From: Pacificitalea sp040119125
GTDB lineage: Bacteria; Pseudomonadota; Alphaproteobacteria; Rhodobacterales; Rhodobacteraceae
Assembly (NCBI GenBank): GCA_040119125.1
Contig: JBEDTR010000017.1
Coordinates: 186,001 to 250,000 of the forward strand
Direction: 5' to 3'
Length of the DNA stretch: 64,000 nt
The notes under the pieces were generated by a model. It was given only the letters and a program-made list of their open reading frames with translations. It did not search any database and was not told the DNA's origin. How positions within the stretch are numbered: the stretch's first letter is position 1; every line of letters starts with the position of its first letter. Positions 27,996 to 36,710 of the stretch are shown here, piece after piece. The translations under genes and the position numbers were made by a program.

Positions 27996-28679
27996 ATGAC
28001 CCGCCAGCTTGCCCTAAGCCTGACCGTGCGTCCCGCGCTCGGCCGTGAGGATTTCTTCGTCACCGGCGCGAATGCCATCGCATTGGCCGAAATCGACCGT
28101 TGGCACACCTGGCCGCAGGGCAAGCTGGCGCTGACCGGGCCCGAAGGCAGCGGCAAGACGCACTTGACCCATGTCTGGGCGGCGGCGAGCGAGGCGCGGA
28201 TCGTGCCCGCCGCCGACCTGCCGGGCCGTGACCTCCCGCCCGAGCGCACCGCGATGGCGGTCGAGAATGTCGACCAGATCGGCGGGGATGCGGCGGCGGA
28301 GGAGGCGCTGTTTCACCTGCATAACCATCTGCTGGCCACCGGCGGGCGGCTTTTGGTGACAGGGCGCGAAGCTCCGGCCCGCTGGCCGCTGGCCCTGCCC
28401 GACCTGATGAGCCGGATGCAGGCCACCGCCATCGCCCGGATCGAGCCGCCTGACGACGCGCTGCTGGCAGCGCTGCTGGTGAAGCTCTTTACCGACCGGC
28501 AAATCCCGCCCGCGCCGCGGCTCATTGACTGGCTGGTGCCCCGCATCGAACGGTCGGCGGGCTATGCCGGGCGGCTGGTGGCGATGATCGACCAGATGGC
28601 GCTGGAAAGCCGCCGTGCCATTGGCCCCGCGCTGGCCGCCGAGGCGATGGAACGGCTCGCCTCCCGAGCGCATTCTTAA
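27996..28679 (+). CDS. hdaA: DnaA-like regulatory inactivator Hda (HdaA)
   Basis: 227 aa DnaA-related AAA+ protein without the DnaA DNA-binding domain. It opens with a clamp-binding-like QLALSL segment (residues 4-9, as in Hda proteins that bind the DnaN sliding clamp). A Walker A motif GPEGSGKTHL (about 47-56) follows, then a degenerate Walker B region (TAMAVENVDQIG) and the C-terminal AAA lid (AGRLVAMIDQMALESRR). Its known role is to promote ATP hydrolysis on DnaA after replication starts. Linked to the permease gene and upstream of ppk1. Confidence 0.88.
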   Translation: MTRQLALSLTVRPALGREDFFVTGANAIALAEIDRWHTWPQGKLALTGPEGSGKTHLTHVWAAASEARIVPAADLPGRDLPPERTAMAVENVDQIGGDAAAEEALFHLHNHLLATGGRLLVTGREAPARWPLALPDLMSRMQATAIARIEPPDDALLAALLVKLFTDRQIPPAPRLIDWLVPRIERSAGYAGRLVAMIDQMALESRRAIGPALAAEAMERLASRAHS

Positions 28680-28834
28680 GCGAGGCGCGCGGGTCTAACC
28701 CTGCGCCTGCACATAACCGACTGCCTGCTGCTGGACAGCCCGCGACGCGGCCCGCATGATACGTCCAATCCTTGACGTAGCGCCATGGGACCGCCCCCGC
28801 CGGTTGTCACCTCCGCGTTACGAAACCCCTGCAT

Positions 28835-31021
28835 ATGGGCCGCATGACACAAGCCGATTTTCTCACCGCCCCGCTGCCCGACCCCGTCACGCTGACGGAT
28901 GTGGATCTGACTGGACCCGACCGTTTCGTGAACCGCGAGCTCAGCTGGCTGGGTTTCAACTGGCGTGTGCTGGATGAGGCGCGCAACCCGCGTGTGCCCC
29001 TGCTGGAACGCGTGCGCTTTGTGTCGATCTCGGCCAGCAACCTTGACGAATTCTACACCGTCCGCGTGGCTGGCCTGCGCGAACTGGCCCGTGCGGGCAA
29101 CACCACCCCCGCCGCCGATGGCAAGACACCCGCCGAGCAGTTGACCCTGATCAATTCCGACGCCCGCGCCCTGATGGCCACGCAGCAGGAGGTCTGGAAC
29201 AGCCTGCGCCGCGAGATGGAAGCTCAGGACATCCACATCCTGACCCGCGATCAGATCGAGCCCGGCGACCGCGCCGCGCTGGAACAACATTTCCTGACGC
29301 AGGTGTTTCCGGTGCTGTCGCCGCTGGCGATTGACCCGGCCCATCCTTTCCCGTTCATCCCCAACACCGGCTATTGTCTGGCGCTGAGCCTTGAGCGGGA
29401 GGCCGACAACCGACCCCTGCAGGCGCTGCTGCCCGTGCCGCATCAGATCGACCGCTTCGTGCCGCTGCCCTCCGCCCCCGGTGTGCATCGTTTCCTGCCG
29501 CTGGAGGAGTTGCTGCTGCTGCATCTGCGCTCGCTTTTCCCCGGCTACCGGATGCGGGCCAATTGCGCCTTTCGCGTGCTGCGCGACAGCGATCTGGAGG
29601 TGGAGGACGAGGCCGAAGACCTTGTCCGGGAATTCGAGACCGCCCTGAAGCGCCGCCGCCGGGGCGAGGTGATCCGGCTGAAGCTATCCGCGGGCGCGCC
29701 CCCCTCCCTGCGCCGTATCATCATGGAGGAGTTGAGCGTCACCGAAGCCGACGTGATCGAAATCGACGGGCTGATCGGCGTGGTGGATCTGAAAGAATTG
29801 GTGCTCGACGCGCGGCCCGACCTGCTATGGCCGTCCTTTACCCCCCGCGTGCCCGAACGGGTGCAGGATCACGAGGGCGACATGTTCGCCGCGATCCGGC
29901 AGAAGGACATGCTGCTGCACCACCCCTATGAGACCTTCGACATGGTGGTGCGGTTCCTCAGTCAGGCTGCCCGCGATCCTAATGTGGTGGCGATCAAGCA
30001 GACGCTTTACCGCACCTCGAAAGACAGCCCCATCGTCTCGGCGCTGTGCGAGGCCGCGGAGGAGGGCAAATCGGTCACCGCGCTGGTGGAGCTGAAAGCG
30101 CGCTTCGACGAGGCCGCGAACATCCAGCAGTCGCGCCGTCTGGAACGCTCCGGCGCGCATGTGGTCTATGGCTTCATCCACTATAAAACCCACTGCAAGA
30201 TCAGCACCGTCGTCCGCCGCGAAGGCGACAAGCTGGTGACCTATACCCATTACGGCACCGGCAATTACCACCCGATCACCGCGCGCATCTACACCGACCT
30301 GTCGCTGTTCACCTGCGATGCCGCGCTGGGGCGCGACGCGACCAAGGTGTTCAACTACCTGTCGGGCTATGCCCAGCCTGCCGAACTCGACAATCTGTCG
30401 ATCTCCCCCACGACGATGAAGCCCAAGCTGCTGGAACTCATCGCCGCCGAGGCCGCCCACGCGCAGGCCGGACGCCCCGCCGCGATCTGGGCCAAGATGA
30501 ACGCGCTGATCGAGCCGGACGTGATCGACGCCCTCTATGCCGCCAGTCAGGCCGGGGTCCGCATTGATCTGGTGATCCGCGGCATCTGCGGGCTGCGCCC
30601 CGGCATTCGTGGCCTGAGCGAAAACATCCGCGTCAAATCCATCGTCGGGCGGTTTCTGGAGCATTCGCGAATCGTGTGCTTTGGCAATGGCCACGGGTTG
30701 CCGTCCAAGAAAAGCCGGGTGTTCATCTCCTCCGCCGACTGGATGGGACGCAACCTCAACCGTCGGGTGGAAACGCTGATTGAATGTATGAACCCCACTG
30801 TGAAGGCGCAGATCGTCAGTCAGATCATGGCCGCCAACCTCGCGGATGAAGCGCAAAGCTTCATCATGCGCGCCGATGGCCGGTTCGAGCGCGATCCGGG
30901 CCTTGAGGGGCAGCAATTGTTCAATTGCCACCGGTTTTTCATGGAAAACCCATCGCTGTCAGGCCGCGGCTCCGCCGGTGCGTCGGACGTGCCGGAACTG
31001 ACCCATTCGCTCGACGATTGA
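28835..31021 (+). CDS. ppk1: Polyphosphate kinase 1
   Basis: Makes inorganic polyphosphate from ATP, reversibly. 728 aa, normal length. N-terminal domain with RFVNRELSWLGFNWRVLDEA and VRFVSISASNLDEFYTVRVAGL; middle domain with HPFPFIPNTGYCLALSLE. The catalytic C-terminal domains carry the autophosphorylated His in FIHYKTHCKIS and the later SADWMGRNLNRRVE. An alternative ATG three codons in (28844) is possible, since no clear ribosome site marks the first one. Forms the polyphosphate pair with ppx, though 752 bp of repeat-bearing DNA separate them. Confidence 0.97.
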   Translation: MGRMTQADFLTAPLPDPVTLTDVDLTGPDRFVNRELSWLGFNWRVLDEARNPRVPLLERVRFVSISASNLDEFYTVRVAGLRELARAGNTTPAADGKTPAEQLTLINSDARALMATQQEVWNSLRREMEAQDIHILTRDQIEPGDRAALEQHFLTQVFPVLSPLAIDPAHPFPFIPNTGYCLALSLEREADNRPLQALLPVPHQIDRFVPLPSAPGVHRFLPLEELLLLHLRSLFPGYRMRANCAFRVLRDSDLEVEDEAEDLVREFETALKRRRRGEVIRLKLSAGAPPSLRRIIMEELSVTEADVIEIDGLIGVVDLKELVLDARPDLLWPSFTPRVPERVQDHEGDMFAAIRQKDMLLHHPYETFDMVVRFLSQAARDPNVVAIKQTLYRTSKDSPIVSALCEAAEEGKSVTALVELKARFDEAANIQQSRRLERSGAHVVYGFIHYKTHCKISTVVRREGDKLVTYTHYGTGNYHPITARIYTDLSLFTCDAALGRDATKVFNYLSGYAQPAELDNLSISPTTMKPKLLELIAAEAAHAQAGRPAAIWAKMNALIEPDVIDALYAASQAGVRIDLVIRGICGLRPGIRGLSENIRVKSIVGRFLEHSRIVCFGNGHGLPSKKSRVFISSADWMGRNLNRRVETLIECMNPTVKAQIVSQIMAANLADEAQSFIMRADGRFERDPGLEGQQLFNCHRFFMENPSLSGRGSAGASDVPELTHSLDD

Positions 31022-31130
31022 GCGCGGGACAAACGGCGCCTGAGGGGAAGCGCGCCGCTGGTCCGGTGGACAACGCGTCCTAGGCCCGCGTCCGAAGCGC
31101 AAAGACCGCCGGGGCTCGGGCCCAACGCGA

Positions 31131-31281
31131 GCCTGCCCTTGGGGTGGCGCCGGAACAGATGAGCGGCGCGCTTTATGGTGCCACCAACCGCCCCGCTCCG
31201 AGCTCCGCGTGACATGGCAAAGCGCCAGCCCCCCGGAACGGGCAGGCGCTCGCCCGCGCGGCCTGCGGCCTTGTTCGCGGG
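31131..31281 (+). repeat. Dispersed structured repeat, copy E
   Basis: First copy in the ppk1-ppx gap of a repeat that also occurs four times at 54.2-54.9 kb. It starts GCCTGCCC and contains a 30-nt hairpin at 31221-31250 (AGCGCC-a-GCCCC / CGGGC-a-GGCGCT, one inner mismatch here). It ends in a GC palindrome (CGCCCGCG ... CGCGGGCG) around GGCCTGCGGCC. A 5' stem GGTGGCGCC/GGTGCCACC is also possible. Confidence 0.8.
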
Positions 31282-31335
31282 CGGTTGCGCTAAACACGGA
31301 TGACGCCCTTCGATGGAGCATTGAGAGCGACGCGA

Positions 31336-31495
31336 GCCTGCCCGTGGGGTGGCGCCGGAACCGATGAGCGGCGCGCTTTATGGTGCCACCAACCGCCCCG
31401 CTTCGAGGTCAGCGCAAGGTGGCAAAGCGCCAGCCCGCCGGAACGGGCAGGCGCTCGCCCGCGCGGCCTGCGGCCTTGTTCGCGGGCGGTTGCGC
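31336..31495 (+). repeat. Dispersed structured repeat, copy F
   Basis: Second copy in the ppk1-ppx gap, 205 bp after the first, closely similar to it. Its 30-nt hairpin is at 31426-31455 with perfect arms (AGCGCC-a-GCCCG / CGGGC-a-GGCGCT). The start GCCTGCCCG is complementary to CGGGCAGGC inside that hairpin, so two exclusive pairings exist. An open frame crosses this copy into ppx, but no family supports it as protein. Confidence 0.8.
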
Positions 31496-31530
31496 ATGAT
31501 CGTAAGGTTATATCTTTCCGCAACCGCCCG
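31483..31530. repeat. 12-bp inverted repeat at the end of copy F
   Basis: CGGGCGGTTGCG (31483-31494) and CGCAACCGCCCG (31519-31530) are perfect complements with a 24-bp, less GC-rich loop. The right arm looks like the tail of a repeat unit in opposite orientation. The remaining gap, 31531-31773, shows nothing else recognisable. Confidence 0.7.
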
Positions 31531-31773
31531 TGTCCTCTCGCGCAACCCACCTCCGGGCGCCCGCGCGGCTGCGCCCTGATCCCGGACTGTTGCACCCAGA
31601 TCGACAACGGCTCCGCGAATATCCCTTACGTTCCTTGCAAAACCACCTGCTTCGGGGAACATGCCGCCGCGCGCGGGATTGACCCCGGCGCCCCCATCAC
31701 GGCAGGGTGCGCGCGCATGGCCGGGCCACAACGCCCGTGCCGACCTTGGTGCACAGCCGCGAGGAGACCGGCG

Positions 31774-33312
31774 ATGGATGGTCAACCCGAACAGACCGTC
31801 ACCGATTGGGGCCCCTTCGGGCGGCCTCTGTTTCAGGATCCAGCGGCCCGCGCGCTGCGCCGCGTCGGTGTCATCGACGTCGGATCCAACTCGGTGCGGA
31901 TGGTGGTCTTCGACGGCGCGGCACGCTCGCCCGCCTATTTCTACAACGAGAAAGTCATGTGCGGCCTAGGCTCCGAGATCGGCGAAACCGGTCGGCTCAG
32001 CCCCGATGGCCGCCGCCGCGCGCTGGCCGCGATCCGCCGTTTCGTCGCCCTAGCCGAGGGCATGGACATCCCGCCCCTCACCGCCGTGGCCACCGCCGCC
32101 GTGCGCTCCGCCGAGGATGGCCCAGACTTCTGCGCCGATGTGCTGCGTGAAACCGGGCTCACCGTCTATGTGATCGACGGCAAGGAGGAAGCGCGCCTGT
32201 CGGCCCAAGGTGTGCTGCTGGGCTGGCCAGAGGCCGAGGGACTCGTCTGTGACATCGGCGGCAGTTCGATGGAATTGGCCGAGGTATCGGGCGGCAAGGT
32301 TGGCGCGCGTGCCTCCACCGCGCTGGGTCCGCTGCGGCTCAAGACGCTGAAAGGCGGGCGCAAGGGCCGCAAGGCCGAGATCGACACAGTGCTCGACAAC
32401 CTGAAGACCCACGTCCCGCGGCACGACCGGCTCTACCTCGTCGGCGGCTCATGGCGCGCGATCGGGCGGCTCGACATGCTGCGCCGAGGCTACCCGCTGT
32501 CGGTGCTGCATGATTATGTCATGACCCCCAAATCCGTGCGCGACACGCTCGACTGGGTGGAGGAGCAGGATCTCGACACGTTGCGCGGCAAGGCCCGGCT
32601 GAGCGAGGCGCGGATCAGCCTTGTCCCCGTCGCGGGCGAAGTGCTGCGCCGCCTGATGAAGACCTATGGCATCAAGGAAATCCACACCTCCGGCTATGGC
32701 ATCCGCGAAGGCATGCTCTATGAGCAGATGCCCGAGCGCCTGCGCGCCCGCGATCCGCTGATCGAGGCCTGCCGCTACGATGAGGCCCGAAATGCCCGTC
32801 TGCCCGGCTTTGGCCGCACACTGCATAATTTCATCGCGCCCCTGTTTCGCGGCACCAACACGCCTGACCGGCTGATCCGATGCGCCTGTCTGCTGCACGA
32901 CGTCAGTTGGCGTGCCCATCCCGATTACCGCGCCGAAGTCTGCTTTGACAATTCGACCCGCGCCAATTTTGGCGGCATCGACCATCCGGGCCGGATCTAT
33001 CTGGGACTGGCGCTGCTGCACCGCTATCGCAATGCGCTGCCCTCGACCCTCGCCGATGATCTGTTGGACCTGCTGCCGGAAGCAAAGCTGCGCGAGGCCG
33101 AGGTGCTGGGCAAGGCGATGCGCTTTGGTGCGATGTTCTCGATCAACCAGCCGGAGCGGATGGGCAGCCTGCGCTATCATCCAAAGAAGAAACTCCTGAT
33201 CCTCACCCTTCCGCCCGAAGCCGCGCCTTTATATGGCGAAGTCGCCGCCGCTCGTTTTGCCTCTCTTGCCAAGGCGTTGGGCGTCGAAACTGAGGTAAAA
33301 CTCGGGCGTTGA
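31774..33312 (+). CDS. ppx: Exopolyphosphatase / Ppx-GppA phosphatase
   Basis: Degrades polyphosphate from its end or hydrolyses pppGpp. 512 aa. The ASKHA-fold phosphate loops are VGVIDVGSNSVRMVVFD (about residues 31-47) and LVCDIGGSSMELAEVSGG (about 160-177). The C-terminal HD-like helical domain is present (CACLLHDVSWRAHPDYRAE). The start is set at 31774 because AGGAG precedes it and family similarity begins shortly after; the open frame extends upstream only through repeat DNA. Partner of ppk1. Confidence 0.93.
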   Translation: MDGQPEQTVTDWGPFGRPLFQDPAARALRRVGVIDVGSNSVRMVVFDGAARSPAYFYNEKVMCGLGSEIGETGRLSPDGRRRALAAIRRFVALAEGMDIPPLTAVATAAVRSAEDGPDFCADVLRETGLTVYVIDGKEEARLSAQGVLLGWPEAEGLVCDIGGSSMELAEVSGGKVGARASTALGPLRLKTLKGGRKGRKAEIDTVLDNLKTHVPRHDRLYLVGGSWRAIGRLDMLRRGYPLSVLHDYVMTPKSVRDTLDWVEEQDLDTLRGKARLSEARISLVPVAGEVLRRLMKTYGIKEIHTSGYGIREGMLYEQMPERLRARDPLIEACRYDEARNARLPGFGRTLHNFIAPLFRGTNTPDRLIRCACLLHDVSWRAHPDYRAEVCFDNSTRANFGGIDHPGRIYLGLALLHRYRNALPSTLADDLLDLLPEAKLREAEVLGKAMRFGAMFSINQPERMGSLRYHPKKKLLILTLPPEAAPLYGEVAAARFASLAKALGVETEVKLGR

Positions 33313-33346
33313 CCCCGCGCCCGCCTGCCACGAAAGACCCCATCCC

Positions 33347-34204
33347 ATGGCCGATCCGACCCACCGCCTGACCGATGCTGCAACGGCGCGCGCCTGTTCT
33401 GACGCGCTGGTTCACGATCCCCAAGGCGGCATGCCGCGCCTGCTGGAAATCATGGCACGCCTGCGCGACCCGGACGGTGGCTGCCCTTGGGATCTGGAAC
33501 AAACCTACGCCAGCATCGTCCCCTACACCATTGAAGAAGCTTACGAAGTCGCCGATGCCGTGCAGCGCGGGGCATGGGACGAACTGGAGCTCGAACTCGG
33601 CGATCTGCTGCTGCAAGTCGTCTATTTCGCGCAAATGGCGTCTGAGGACAGGCGCTTCGATTTCGACAGTATCGCGCAGAAAATCGCGGATAAGATGGTC
33701 GACCGGCATCCCCATGTTTTTGGCGAGGAAACCCGCGCCGACACCGCCGCGCAGAATGCGGCATGGGAGGTGCACAAAGCCACCGAGCGCGCCGCGCGCG
33801 GCGAGGCAGGCGTGCTTGACGGGGTGGCGCTTGGCCTGCCCGCATTGACCCGTGCGCTGAAGCTGCAAAAACGCGCGGCGCGGGTCGGGTTCGATTGGAA
33901 CGATCCTCACGCAGTGCTGGCCAAGGTCGCGGAGGAAAGCGGCGAACTGGTCGAAGCTCACGCCAGCGGCGATGCCGACCATGTCGAGGATGAGATGGGC
34001 GATTTGCTGTTCGTGATGGTCAACCTTGCCCGCCATATGGGCGTCGACCCCGAGACCGCGCTGCGCCGCACCAACGGCAAGTTCACCCGCCGCTTCGGCC
34101 AGATCGAGGAAAGCCTCGCCGCGCAAGGCCGCACCCCGGCGGAGGCCACGCTGGAGGAAATGGACGCGCTATGGACCGCCGCCAAGACGGCAGAGAAACT
34201 CTAG
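33347..34204 (+). CDS. mazG: Nucleoside triphosphate pyrophosphohydrolase MazG
   Basis: Hydrolyses NTPs to NMP and pyrophosphate, a house-cleaning and stringent-response-related enzyme. 285 aa, with the two tandem MazG domains of the E. coli type. Domain 1 has GGCPWDLEQTYASI, the metal-binding EEAYEVADA and ELELGDLLLQVVY; domain 2 has KVAEESGELVEA and VEDEMGDLLFVMVNLARH. 34 bp after ppx, likely co-transcribed. Confidence 0.95.
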   Translation: MADPTHRLTDAATARACSDALVHDPQGGMPRLLEIMARLRDPDGGCPWDLEQTYASIVPYTIEEAYEVADAVQRGAWDELELELGDLLLQVVYFAQMASEDRRFDFDSIAQKIADKMVDRHPHVFGEETRADTAAQNAAWEVHKATERAARGEAGVLDGVALGLPALTRALKLQKRAARVGFDWNDPHAVLAKVAEESGELVEAHASGDADHVEDEMGDLLFVMVNLARHMGVDPETALRRTNGKFTRRFGQIEESLAAQGRTPAEATLEEMDALWTAAKTAEKL

Positions 34205-34440
34205 GACGCAGCAGCTTAGACGCTGAACTTCATGTAATGTCATTGCGCGGCTCGGCGGCCGCCAGCCCCTGGACCGCGCCCGACTCGCCCTACAAAAGGG
34301 GGCATCGCACCCGCCCGGCGCCGCACACCCCTGGCCCAAGGCTTCGAGAGAAACCGCCAAGCCCAGACGCCGCGACAGTTCCCGTCCAAGGCCGGACGCA
34401 ACCCTCGCTCGACCACCTAGGCAATTTGCTCCCGCGCCCC

Positions 34441-34584
34441 GGACCCTTTCCTAGAGGCCTCCAATCCCGGGGCTCCGCCCGTTCGCGGCTGAAAGGGTCC
34501 CCCGGACCCTTTCCTAGACGCCTCCAATCCCGGGGCTCCGCCCGTTCGCGGCTGAAAGGGTCCCCCGGACCCTTTCCTAGACGC
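34441..34584. repeat. 63-bp palindromic tandem repeat
   Basis: Two nearly identical 60-bp units (34441-34500 and 34504-34563), each bounded by perfect 10-bp inverted repeats GGACCCTTTC and GAAAGGGTCC and separated by CCC. A truncated third unit begins at 34567. Inside each unit GGGC-tcc-GCCC can form a second small hairpin. It lies in the 464-bp gap 34205-34668 between mazG and the PpiD-like gene; nothing else recognisable was seen there. Confidence 0.9.
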
Positions 34585-34668
34585 CGCTCACCCCCCTTGC
34601 CGGTAAGGGCTGGCTGAAATAGACAACGACGACGCCCTAACCCGTTGGCGCTAGAGGAGAAGGCACGC

Positions 34669-36522
34669 ATGGCATCCAAGGCTGGCAGGAAAACCGTTAA
34701 CATCCTGATCTGGGGGCTGCTTGCGCTGCTCATCGTAGGTCTGGCAGGCTTTGGCACCGTGAATTTCGGTGGCACCAGCACCGCGGTCGCGACCGTCGAT
34801 GGACGCGAGATCAGCGGAACCGATTATTTTCGCGCCCTCGATCAGCGCATGAGCTCTGCCGAGCAACAATTGCAGCGCCAGATCACCGTTCCCGAGGCCG
34901 AGCAGATGGGTCTGACCCTCGCGGTGCAGGGGGAATTGATGGGTCAGGCCGCGCTCGACAACGAAGCGGACCGTCTGGGTCTGTCTGCCGGGGATGACCG
35001 GGTCGCTGAACGCATCGTGGCGGATCCAAATTTCCAAGGCATCAGCGGCAATTTCGACCGCGAATCCTATGAATTCGTGCTCGACCGCAATGGCATCAAA
35101 GCCAGCGATTATGAGGATGACGTCCGTCAGGACGCCGCCCGCGCTCTGGTTCAGAACGCCGTCGCTGCGGGCACGCCCGCGCCGGCATTTCAGACCGCCG
35201 CGCTGATCGACTATTTCGGACAGCGCCGCGACGTGCGCTGGCTGGCGCTTGGCCCCAATGACCTGTCGGAGCCTTTGCCCCAGCCGACCGAGGCGATGTT
35301 GCAGGCCCATTACGACGCCACCCCCGACGCCTACACCCAGCCTGAAACGCGCGAGATCACCTATGCCGTGATCACGCCGGACATGCTGCTCGACCAGATC
35401 GAACTGGACGAAACGGCGATCCGCGAACTTTATGACGAACGCATCGACCAGTTTCAGCAGCCAGAGCGCCGCTTGGTGGAGCGTTTGATCTTCTCGACGG
35501 CTGAGGCCGCGCAGACCGCGTTGGACCGGATCGACGCGGGCGAGATTACCTTCCCCGAATTGGTCGAGGAACGCGGCCTGACGCTCGAAGACGTGGATCT
35601 GGGCGAACGCGCCGAGGACAGCCTTGGCGCGGCGGGCGCAGATATCTTTGCGCTGGACCAGCCGGGGCTCGTCGGCCCCGTGGAGAGTGATCTCGGGCCC
35701 GCCCTCTACCGGATGAACGGTATCTTGTCGGCGCAGGAAGTCAGTTTTGACGACGCGCGTGCCGATCTGGAGGAAGAATTGCGCCTCACCGCAGCACGGC
35801 GCGATATCGACCAGATGCATGACGAGCTTGACGATCAGCTTGCCGCTGGCGCCACCATCGAAGATCTCGCCAATGAGACCGACATGGAGATCGGCGATAT
35901 CGATTGGTATGAAGGTGTCGAGCGGGGCATCGCGGCCTATAGCGCCTTTGTGGAAACCGCCGCCACCCTGCAAGAAGGCGATTTCCCGGAGCTGGTGCAG
36001 CTTGCCGATGGGGGGCTGTTTGCCGCCCGTCTTGACGATGTGGTGCCGCCGACCCTGCGTCCGCTGGACGAGATCCGCGAAGAGGTCATCGCCGGGTGGC
36101 GCAACGCTGAAATCCGTGACCGGCTGATGGAACAGGCCCGGACCGTGCAGGCGCAGATGGGTGTCGGCTCCTCGCTTGAGGATCAGGGCTACGCGGTTGA
36201 GACCGCCAAGGACGTGACCCGCACCGGCTATCTCGACGGCACGCCCGCCGAAATGCTGACCACCATCTTCGAGTTGGGTGCGCCGGGCGATACTGCGCTT
36301 CTGGACGAAGGCAGCGAGGTGTTTCTTGTCACGCTCGACGCGATCAACCCGCCCGCCGAGGATGACGAGCAGATCGCCCTGTTCCGCGACGCCATCAGCG
36401 AGGAGATCAACCGCTCCCTCGCCAATGACGTGCTGACGCTCTACGCCCGCGAATTGACCGACCGCTCCGAGCGTCGGTTGAACAACGCGGGCATCGCCTC
36501 GGTGCATTCGCAGATCCGCTGA
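34669..36522 (+). CDS. PpiD-like periplasmic folding factor (SurA-N / PPIC-type)
   Basis: 617 aa inner-membrane-anchored periplasmic protein. A short basic N-terminus precedes one transmembrane helix (about residues 10-30, ILIWGLLALLIVGLAGFG). A SurA_N/PpiD-type helical chaperone domain follows (ATVDGREISGTDYFRALDQ..., about 40-170), then an acidic parvulin-like region (about 235-370). Parvulin active-site residues are hard to recognise, so it may be mainly a chaperone. It probably helps fold exported proteins near the Sec translocon. AGAGGAGAAGG precedes the chosen ATG. Confidence 0.85.
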   Translation: MASKAGRKTVNILIWGLLALLIVGLAGFGTVNFGGTSTAVATVDGREISGTDYFRALDQRMSSAEQQLQRQITVPEAEQMGLTLAVQGELMGQAALDNEADRLGLSAGDDRVAERIVADPNFQGISGNFDRESYEFVLDRNGIKASDYEDDVRQDAARALVQNAVAAGTPAPAFQTAALIDYFGQRRDVRWLALGPNDLSEPLPQPTEAMLQAHYDATPDAYTQPETREITYAVITPDMLLDQIELDETAIRELYDERIDQFQQPERRLVERLIFSTAEAAQTALDRIDAGEITFPELVEERGLTLEDVDLGERAEDSLGAAGADIFALDQPGLVGPVESDLGPALYRMNGILSAQEVSFDDARADLEEELRLTAARRDIDQMHDELDDQLAAGATIEDLANETDMEIGDIDWYEGVERGIAAYSAFVETAATLQEGDFPELVQLADGGLFAARLDDVVPPTLRPLDEIREEVIAGWRNAEIRDRLMEQARTVQAQMGVGSSLEDQGYAVETAKDVTRTGYLDGTPAEMLTTIFELGAPGDTALLDEGSEVFLVTLDAINPPAEDDEQIALFRDAISEEINRSLANDVLTLYARELTDRSERRLNNAGIASVHSQIR

Positions 36523-36544
36523 TCCGCGACAGCCCTACGATCCC

Positions 36545-36575
36545 CGGCGCGCCGCTTCTTACCAGCGGCGCGCCG
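36545..36575 (+). terminator. Strong hairpin after the PpiD-like gene
   Basis: Perfect 12-bp stem CGGCGCGCCGCT/AGCGGCGCGCCG with a 7-base loop, 22 bp after the stop codon. No U-tract follows, so termination (or 3'-end protection) is likely but not certain. Confidence 0.6.
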
Positions 36576-36710
36576 ATCCCCCACGCGGCCTTTGACTGAC
36601 CGCTCCAACCGCCCCTGTGGCCACCGCCGCAGACGCCCGCCCACTGATTTACCCGCCTGCCCGCCGATGCCGTTTGCCCGTGACGGCCCCCAGATAAGGA
36701 CGCCGCCCCC

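Noticed and set aside
28772..28777. TTGACG as -35 box for ppk1
   Set aside because: No acceptable -10 hexamer lies 15-19 bp downstream.
31300..31773. Upstream extension of ppx through the repeat copy
   Set aside because: The extra 158 residues derive from repeat DNA; a ribosome site and family similarity place the start at 31774.
34651..36507. 618-codon minus-strand open frame opposite the PpiD-like gene
   Set aside because: Shadow frame without recognisable motifs; the plus strand has membrane anchor, ribosome site and family features.
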